Part shown: positions 6,581-11,032 of the stretch, one piece after another
How the letters are laid out: each line of letters begins with the position of its first letter
How positions within the stretch are numbered: the first letter of the stretch is position 1
Assembly: GCA_965603395.1 (NCBI GenBank)
Contig: CBFDCV010000027.1
Coordinates: 1 to 11,032 of the forward strand
Direction of reading: 5' to 3'
Length of the DNA: 11,032 bases
From: CAYSWS01 sp965603395
GTDB lineage: Bacteria; Patescibacteriota; WWE3; UBA101185; UBA10185
Made by a program: the position numbers and the translations under genes
The notes under the pieces: model-generated
Told to the model about the DNA's origin: nothing
What the model saw: only the letters and a program-made list of their open reading frames with translations
Database searches by the model: none

Positions 6581-6821
6581 AGGATTCTTCTAAAGTCCAA
6601 GTTAACGAACTGCTGTCCAGAATCAGTTTGAAGCTTATAGTATCTGAGGCTACAGAGAACACGTGCATCAAGGTGCTTCCCCTTTTATAAGTGTGGTACA
6701 GACCTTGTTTGGTCACTTTGTGTGGCTTGTTATGCCATAAAACCTTGGATATGAGGGTTTTTCTCTTTTTATGATCGAATATTAGACTTACCGAAACAGG
6801 CTCCTTTATTTTTTCTACCAT
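6561..6821 (-). CDS. small beta-rich protein coupled to the Y-family polymerase, DUF6504-like
   Basis: This 86-residue soluble protein is encoded immediately upstream of the polymerase and overlaps it by 20 bases, so the two are surely cotranscribed and probably translated in a linked way. It has an EPVSVSLIF opening strand (7-15), W29 followed by a basic patch (H30-K38), a KRGST segment, a strand MHVFSV (52-57), FKLILD (64-69) and a final TWTLEE (74-79). This order (EPV.V, W, R.G, H/W.F.V, L..D, W.L) recalls from memory the DUF6504 proteins found beside Y-family polymerase genes in actinobacteria. No catalytic residues are apparent. A polymerase accessory or regulatory role is inferred from the gene order only. 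The start at 6821 is the first ATG after the intergenic region. Confidence 0.75.
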   Translation of the reverse strand: MVEKIKEPVSVSLIFDHKKRKTLISKVLWHNKPHKVTKQGLYHTYKRGSTLMHVFSVASDTISFKLILDSSSLTWTLEESYDSNFR

Positions 6822-6826
6822 ACTTT

Positions 6827-6832
6827 ATTATC
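6827..6832 (-). promoter_or_regulatory. weak -10 candidate for the small protein/polymerase operon
   Basis: On the minus strand GATAAT lies 5 bases before the ATG at 6821, the same geometry as other starts in this window. No convincing -35 box is seen at 16-18 bases, so this is weak. The remaining part of the 100-base gap (6822-6921) holds the divergent SIMPL-gene promoter and a short imperfect palindrome (TAGGCCCCTA, 6875-6884) of unknown meaning. Confidence 0.25.
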
Positions 6833-6887
6833 TTAACATAAACCGAATAAAATACGAATACCTTTTGGGTACGGTAGGCCCCTAGTA

Positions 6888-6915
6888 TTGACTTTGCTTA
6901 AATAAATGGCATAAT
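6888..6915 (+). promoter_or_regulatory. putative promoter of the SIMPL-domain gene
   Basis: TTGACT (6888-6893), a 16-base spacer and CATAAT (6910-6915) each match five of six sigma70 consensus bases. Only six bases separate the -10 box from the ATG at 6922, so the transcript should begin at or next to the start codon. Confidence 0.65.
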
Positions 6916-6921
6916 CGAGCC

Positions 6922-7722
6922 ATGTCTAGAAGAAAAAAGTTCAAACTTTCAAGCCTTAAAGAAATCCTAAAAATTAAATATTTACAAGATTTCTTTTACG
7001 ACAACCCTGAAGTAAAAACTATTTTTTATACATTAATTTTAATAACTGCATTTTCTCTTTTGGGAGTTTTTAAAATTGGTTCCATAAAAATATCTGATGA
7101 TAACACCCTTACTGTCATAGGAAATTTTTCGACCCAAGAATACAACAGGGTAGCTGCCTATATTGTTTCAATTTCAGATACAGGTACCGAGAAAAATGAT
7201 CTTATCAATGAGATAAATAATAAAACAGTAAAAATAGCCGAACATGCTAAGGATTTTGGCATCGATCAAGCTGATATTAAAACCACCAACAACTATATTT
7301 ATCGAGTACAAGACCCTGAAATATTAAGAAAGTACCCTACCAAGCAAGACGTATGGAAAGCAGGCACAAGCATAGAAATTAAATTAAGGGATCTAAATAA
7401 AGCGGGGGATTTCACAATACTGCTCACAAGCTTTAATAATACTGAGCTTTATGGGCCTAACTACTCGCTAGATGAAAAAGAACTGGATGAAGCCATGATG
7501 CTGTCAAAAGCTGTTAATGACGCTAAGGTAAAAGCCATGTATATGGCTGAGGCTCAAAATACAAGGTTAGGAAGAATAGTTAGTATAGAGGAAATTAATG
7601 GGCTCTCATATAGATCTTACGGGGATGTACTTGGTATAGGAAGCGGAGGAGGAACATCAGAGTATCTTCCGGGAGCCACAAAAGTCACAAAAACTGTAAA
7701 AGTTAAATTCAAACTACGTTAA
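6922..7722 (+). CDS. membrane-anchored SIMPL-domain (DUF541) protein
   Basis: The 266-residue protein has a basic cytoplasmic N-terminus (1-32), a single hydrophobic anchor (about 33-51) and an extracytoplasmic SIMPL domain from about residue 61 to the end. Typical DUF541 features are the LTVIGNFS opening strand, a K/A-rich helix with the FGI...DIKTTNNYIY segment (112-127), and the late helix AVNDAKVKAMYMAEAQNTRLGRIVSIEE (197-224), followed by a glycine-rich loop (237-244) and a closing KTVKVKFKL strand. The anchor has no lipobox. The related BP26 proteins assemble into oligomeric rings or channels in Brucella; the function here is unknown, although an envelope role is likely. The gene stands alone with its own promoter, diverges from the polymerase cassette, and shares its TTAA stop with leuS. 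Confidence 0.88.
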   Translation: MSRRKKFKLSSLKEILKIKYLQDFFYDNPEVKTIFYTLILITAFSLLGVFKIGSIKISDDNTLTVIGNFSTQEYNRVAAYIVSISDTGTEKNDLINEINNKTVKIAEHAKDFGIDQADIKTTNNYIYRVQDPEILRKYPTKQDVWKAGTSIEIKLRDLNKAGDFTILLTSFNNTELYGPNYSLDEKELDEAMMLSKAVNDAKVKAMYMAEAQNTRLGRIVSIEEINGLSYRSYGDVLGIGSGGGTSEYLPGATKVTKTVKVKFKLR

Positions 7723-10154
7723 ACAACCACATTTACAATTTTATTTTCCACGTAAATCACCTTTACTACATCTTTACCTTGTGTGTATTTTTTAATTTTA
7801 TCTAAAGACAGCACCGTATCTTTGACCTGGTCTTCCGTAATACCAAAGGGCACTGTTAGTTCATCCCTTAGCTTACCGTTAACCTGTATAGGCAAGACAA
7901 ACTCATCGTCGTGAGTGTGCTCTTTGTTGTATTCGGTCCAGCTTTGTAGATGAATGCTGTTTTCATTTTTCCACTCCTTGAAATTATTAAGTTCCTGCCA
8001 TAATTCTTCTGTCGTAAATGGAGCGAAAGGAGCTACAGCTTTCAAAAACTCTAAGTATAGCTCCTTACTGATGTGTTTTTCCTTTTTACAAAAATTAATA
8101 AAAATCATCATCTCTGAAACTGCCGTATTCATCTTTAAATTTTCTAACATTCCGGTTATGTTTTTAAGCATTTTATGAAACGCTTTGAGAAGTTCCGGAG
8201 AATCTTTTTTCTTTGAAACTTTATTTTTTAGATCAAAAACATTTCTCACAAATCTAAAACATGCTTTTATGCCGTTATCGTTCCAGGGATATGATTCTTC
8301 GTAAGGGCCTATAAATGATAAATATATTCTTGTTGCATCAGCGCCGTAACTTTCTAAAAGATCTTTTGGGTCTACCAAGTATTTGGGTCTGGACTTAGAC
8401 ATTTTTTTCATATCACCTCCAAGTAATAATCCGCCGCTCATTCTCCATTGAAATGGCTCTTTTGTTGGAACGTAGCCTTCATCGAACAAAAACTTGTACC
8501 AAAATCTTGAATATAGAAGGTGAGCAGTAGTGTGCCCTGCGTCGCCAAAATACTTATCTACGGGCATCCAATATTTAAGTTTTTCCATATCGGCAAAAAT
8601 AGTATCGTTTTTTGGATCAATATAACGCATAAAATACCAATTTGAGCCGGCCCAGGTTGGCATTGTGTCGGTTTCTCTTTTGGCAGGAGAGCCGTCACCG
8701 GCTTTCACGTTATACCAATTTGGAACCTTTTCTAGAGGTGCGTTACCGCCCTCGGGCATGAAATCTTCTAGTTCAGGTAAGGTTATCGGTAAGTTATAGT
8801 CGGCCTCTACTGAACCATCCTGCTTGTATAGGAGAGGAATGGGATCCCCCCAATATCTTTGTCTTGACCAGATCTGATCTCTTAATTTGTAAGTTACTGC
8901 ACGTTTACCAAATCCTGATGTCTCAAGATGCTCGTTAATTTTTAATATAGCTTCCTGAGTTTTTAATCCATCTAGTATTTCGGAATTCACACTTTCTCCG
9001 TCACCTTCAAAAACATCTTTTTCTGACTTTATTTTCTTTGCTTTCTTACCCTCTTCAACCACAACTCTTAACACTTCCAACTTAAATTTCTTAGCAAATT
9101 GGTAATCTCTCAAATCATGCCCCGGCACTCCCACTACAGCACCGGTACCATAATCTTTAAGTACAAAATCAGATACCCAGATGGGCATATGTTTTCCGTT
9201 AAGTTGGTTAACGGCAAACCTTCCTGTCGAAACCCCTGTCTTTTCTCTACCTTCTCCAATTCTCTCTAATTCGGATTTGGTAAGTGACTTTTGTACGTAG
9301 TCTGCTACTTCATGGTTTTCTTGTGTGACTTTCCTTACAAAAGAGTGCTCAGGAGCTAAAACTATAAATGTTGCGCCATAATTAGTATCCGGCCTAGTGG
9401 TAAAACAAGAAATAACTTCATCAGAATCAACTACAGGGTAGTTAATAGTGGCTCCTTCTTTCCTGCCAATCCAGTTTCTTTGTCCATTTTTAACAGATTC
9501 AAAGTAATCAAGATCATCAAGACCTTCAAGTAATTTTTCTGCATAATTAGTAATCTTTAACACCCACTGTTTAAGATTTTTTCTGTGTACAGTATGTCCA
9601 TCTCTTTCAGACACTTTACCGGTTGGACTTTTTGCGTCCGCTAACACCTCTTCATCGGCCAGCACCCCAAGCTCTTCGCACCACCACACCGGCATATCTT
9701 TTTGTTCGACCAAGCCCTTGTCCCAAAGTTTTAAGAATATCCACTGTGTCCATTTATAGTATTCGGGGTCAGAAGAATTTATCTCCCTATCCCAATCAAT
9801 GGCATACCCCATATCTTGCATAGCCTTTTTGTAAGCAACTTTCGCCTCATCAGTCACTTGTTTAGGAGATTTTCCGGATTTAATGGCGTAAGTTTCGGCC
9901 GGAAGTCCAAAAGAATCCCAGCCCATTGGATACATCACGTTAAAACCTCGCATTCTAAGATATCTGGAATAAATCTCAGGTACGGTGTATCTCATCATGT
10001 GCCCCATATGAAGGTACTCGCCGGACGGATATGGCAACTCTGCTAGGATGTATTTTTTAGGTTTCTTGTCAAAATCAACGGCTTTATAAATATTGTTATC
10101 AAACCACTTGTCTTTCCAGTTATTTTCAATTTTTGTATGATCGAACGTATCCAT
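7719..10154 (-). CDS. leuS: leucyl-tRNA synthetase, compact form
   Basis: Class I enzyme that charges tRNA-Leu with leucine and edits mischarged products in the cytosol. The 811 residues contain PYPSGEYLHMGH with the HIGH box (49-52), WDSFGLPAE, the CP1 editing domain with TTRPDT (T252, T253) and GVPGHDLRD (D347), the KMSKS loop (584-588), an anticodon-binding helical region, and the small C-terminal domain (VNGKLRDELTVPF onwards). The stretch before KMSKS is very short (PFQWRMSGGLLLGGDMKKMSKS), so the leucine-specific insertion of the E. coli enzyme is missing. I chose ATG at 10154. The frame is open to a GTG at 10193, but that extension would run over a consensus TTGACA promoter and gives an unconserved leader. 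The stop is shared with the convergent SIMPL gene. Confidence 0.97.
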   Translation of the reverse strand: MDTFDHTKIENNWKDKWFDNNIYKAVDFDKKPKKYILAELPYPSGEYLHMGHMMRYTVPEIYSRYLRMRGFNVMYPMGWDSFGLPAETYAIKSGKSPKQVTDEAKVAYKKAMQDMGYAIDWDREINSSDPEYYKWTQWIFLKLWDKGLVEQKDMPVWWCEELGVLADEEVLADAKSPTGKVSERDGHTVHRKNLKQWVLKITNYAEKLLEGLDDLDYFESVKNGQRNWIGRKEGATINYPVVDSDEVISCFTTRPDTNYGATFIVLAPEHSFVRKVTQENHEVADYVQKSLTKSELERIGEGREKTGVSTGRFAVNQLNGKHMPIWVSDFVLKDYGTGAVVGVPGHDLRDYQFAKKFKLEVLRVVVEEGKKAKKIKSEKDVFEGDGESVNSEILDGLKTQEAILKINEHLETSGFGKRAVTYKLRDQIWSRQRYWGDPIPLLYKQDGSVEADYNLPITLPELEDFMPEGGNAPLEKVPNWYNVKAGDGSPAKRETDTMPTWAGSNWYFMRYIDPKNDTIFADMEKLKYWMPVDKYFGDAGHTTAHLLYSRFWYKFLFDEGYVPTKEPFQWRMSGGLLLGGDMKKMSKSRPKYLVDPKDLLESYGADATRIYLSFIGPYEESYPWNDNGIKACFRFVRNVFDLKNKVSKKKDSPELLKAFHKMLKNITGMLENLKMNTAVSEMMIFINFCKKEKHISKELYLEFLKAVAPFAPFTTEELWQELNNFKEWKNENSIHLQSWTEYNKEHTHDDEFVLPIQVNGKLRDELTVPFGITEDQVKDTVLSLDKIKKYTQGKDVVKVIYVENKIVNVVV

Positions 10155-10161
10155 AGTTTTG

Positions 10162-10190
10162 ATATTATAAATAAGTATATATGCTGTCAA
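10162..10190 (-). promoter_or_regulatory. putative leuS promoter, leaderless geometry
   Basis: The minus strand carries a perfect TTGACA (10185-10190), a 17-base spacer and TAATAT (10162-10167). Seven bases separate the -10 box from the ATG at 10154, placing the transcription start at the start codon. I see no T-box or leader peptide: the leader would be essentially absent. Confidence 0.7.
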
Positions 10191-10207
10191 CACAAAACAA
10201 AACGGTC

Positions 10208-10236
10208 TTGCATACTTTTTGGGTTTAAGTTATAGT
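10208..10236 (+). promoter_or_regulatory. putative rpmG promoter
   Basis: TATAGT (10231-10236) matches five of six -10 bases and sits seven bases before the GTG at 10244. A weak -35, TTGCAT (10208-10213), lies 17 bases upstream. It is arranged back to back with the leuS promoter, with 17 bases between the two -35 boxes. Confidence 0.5.
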
Positions 10237-10243
10237 AGCAATC

Positions 10244-10423
10244 GTGGCAAAAAAGAAAAAAGGTAACAGAATACTGATAGCTTTGGAATGCACCGAAACC
10301 GGTATGCGTACTTATGTTACACAGAAAAACAGGGTAAACAGCCCTGATAAGCTCCAGGTCAAAAAATATAATCCCAAATTAAGAAAATATACTCTTCATA
10401 AAGAGGTGTCCAAGCTCAAATAA
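10244..10423 (+). CDS. rpmG: 50S ribosomal protein L33
   Basis: A 59-residue protein of the large ribosomal subunit, reading MAKKKKGNRILIALECTETG at the start and continuing with TYVTQKNRVN, LQVKKYNPKLRKYTLHKE. This is the standard L33 pattern. It has one Cys (C16) and not the two CxxC pairs of the zinc-binding form, so it is the zinc-free C-minus type. The start is GTG at 10244, right behind a -10 box. L33 usually lies beside secE/nusG or other ribosomal genes; here it stands alone between leuS and a rel gene. It converges on rel with eight bases between the stop codons and no hairpin terminator. Confidence 0.93.
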   Translation: MAKKKKGNRILIALECTETGMRTYVTQKNRVNSPDKLQVKKYNPKLRKYTLHKEVSKLK

Positions 10424-10431
10424 CTTACTAC

Positions 10432-11032
10432 TTAATGGTCTTCTTCCTCTCTAAACACCCTCCTCATGCATTTTTTTGCTTTCTGAGTAACTACGTAGTC
10501 AAACCAGTCTCTATTTACATTTAATTTATTGGTGATTCTTATTTCCACTTTTTCACCGTCCTGTAATTTGTAAGAAAGTTTTTTTATTTCTCCGTTTACA
10601 AAAGCTCCTACACATTTGTTACCCAAGTCTTCGTGTATTTCATAAGCAAAATCCAGCACGCTAGCTTCTCTTGGTAGTTCAATGATGTCTCCTTTGGGAG
10701 TAAAGACATAAACTCTTTCACTAAAGTGTTTTAAATCGGAAATCTCTTCAGCTTTTCTAAAATTAAGTGTTTTAAGCCAATCAGGATTTTTTTTCAAATT
10801 CTTTATAAACTTACCTCCATACTTATAAAAAATGTGGCTGGCATTACCAAACTCATTAAAATCGTGCATCTCTTTTGTTCTTATTTGTACTTCTAGAGGA
10901 AAGTCATCTTCAATAAAAAGTAGTGTATGAATTGACTGATAGCCGGTTGGTTTAGGATTTGAAATATAATCATCTCTTTCATTTTCATCATGTTTCCAAA
11001 GTTCTTTTAGCATGTCTTCGACTAAATAGCAT
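10432..11032 (-). CDS. rel: Rel/SpoT-family (p)ppGpp synthetase, C-terminal part (5' end outside window)
   Basis: The frame continues to the window edge beyond the ATG at 11013. The preceding codons give CYLVED, which matches the family's CY......LW.P region, so that ATG is internal; 199 residues are visible. They hold the end of the synthetase domain, with NPKPTGYQSIHT (visible 25-36) and the catalytic EVQIRT (47-52), then a linker and a TGS domain (about 107-168: RVYVFTPKGDIIELP onward). The protein stops about 25 residues after TGS, at DYVVTQKAKKCMRRVFREEEDH. The helical, zinc-finger/RIS and ACT regions of long Rel proteins are therefore absent. The HD hydrolase domain, if present, would be upstream and cannot be judged. 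The protein makes the stringent-response alarmone from GTP and ATP. Confidence 0.93.
   Translation of the reverse strand, partial: CYLVEDMLKELWKHDENERDDYISNPKPTGYQSIHTLLFIEDDFPLEVQIRTKEMHDFNEFGNASHIFYKYGGKFIKNLKKNPDWLKTLNFRKAEEISDLKHFSERVYVFTPKGDIIELPREASVLDFAYEIHEDLGNKCVGAFVNGEIKKLSYKLQDGEKVEIRITNKLNVNRDWFDYVVTQKAKKCMRRVFREEEDH

Noticed and set aside
6875..6884. Short palindrome TAGGCCCCTA as a repressor operator
   Set aside because: Only four base pairs per arm and a single copy; too weak to call although it lies just upstream of a promoter.
6822..6921. A LexA/SOS box controlling the polymerase cassette
   Set aside because: I looked for GAAC..GTTC or CTG...CAG type dyads near the start and saw none worth reporting.
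9623..10046. Plus-strand open frames antisense to leuS (9623-9823 and 9816-10046)
   Set aside because: They are mirror frames of a strongly conserved gene, lack start signals and have compositions unlike real proteins.
10155..10193. A 13-residue N-terminal extension of LeuRS from a GTG at 10193
   Set aside because: It would translate over a perfect TTGACA and the -10 box, and the sequence is unlike LeuRS N-termini, whereas MDTFDHTKIENNWKDKW from 10154 fits well.
10392..10405. CTCTT-cata-AAGAG hairpin as an rpmG terminator
   Set aside because: It lies inside the L33 coding sequence, has only five base pairs and is not followed by a T run.
11011..11013. ATG at 11013 as the start of the Rel protein
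   Set aside because: It would remove the N-terminal half of the synthetase domain, and the preceding codons match the conserved CY...LW region.

Overview
The window is an 11 kb piece of a compact, AT-rich bacterial chromosome. Genes occupy nearly all of it, intergenic gaps are at most about 100 bases, and several neighbours overlap. I see no rRNA, tRNA, CRISPR array, transposase or phage gene. TGA ends three clear genes (aldolase, YgjP-like protease, Y-family polymerase), so the standard stop code is in use and TGA-recoding lineages are excluded. Several enzymes are pared down: a LeuRS without its leucine-specific insertion, a Rel protein that stops after TGS, and a short YgjP-like protease. 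Together with many lineage-restricted membrane proteins this suggests a Candidate Phyla Radiation (Patescibacteria) genome, perhaps Microgenomates-like. That placement is inference from gene style, not a phylogenetic result.

Layout, left to right. (i) 1-962, plus: the 3' end of a TMTC/GT-C-like membrane protein with three TPR repeats. (ii) 2861-959, minus: a three-gene operon of class I fructose-bisphosphate aldolase, a YdjM/DUF457-type membrane protein, and a 143-residue membrane protein of uncertain family. (iii) 2911-3462, plus: a YgjP-like metallopeptidase, divergent from the aldolase across a 49-base gap. (iv) 5312-3467, minus: methionine aminopeptidase followed after one base by an orphan eight-helix membrane protein. 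(v) 6821-5351, minus: a small W-containing protein overlapping a Y-family DNA polymerase with a clamp-binding motif. (vi) 6922-7722, plus: a SIMPL-domain protein. (vii) 10154-7719, minus: leucyl-tRNA synthetase. (viii) 10244-10423, plus: ribosomal protein L33. (ix) 11032-10432, minus: the C-terminal part of a Rel-type (p)ppGpp synthetase that runs off the window.

Two whole-window patterns stand out. First, where a sigma70-like promoter can be read upstream of a gene, its -10 box usually lies 6-10 bases before the start codon and no Shine-Dalgarno sequence is present, which predicts leaderless or near-leaderless transcripts. Second, the four convergent gene pairs are packed tail to tail. Two of them share one TTAA as both stop codons, and no hairpin terminators are visible.

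Functionally the window is mostly housekeeping: glycolysis, N-terminal methionine removal, translation and stringent response. The most interesting accessory piece is the polymerase plus small-protein cassette, whose base composition is visibly richer in GC than its flanks. I did not find a clear new defence or mobile system.
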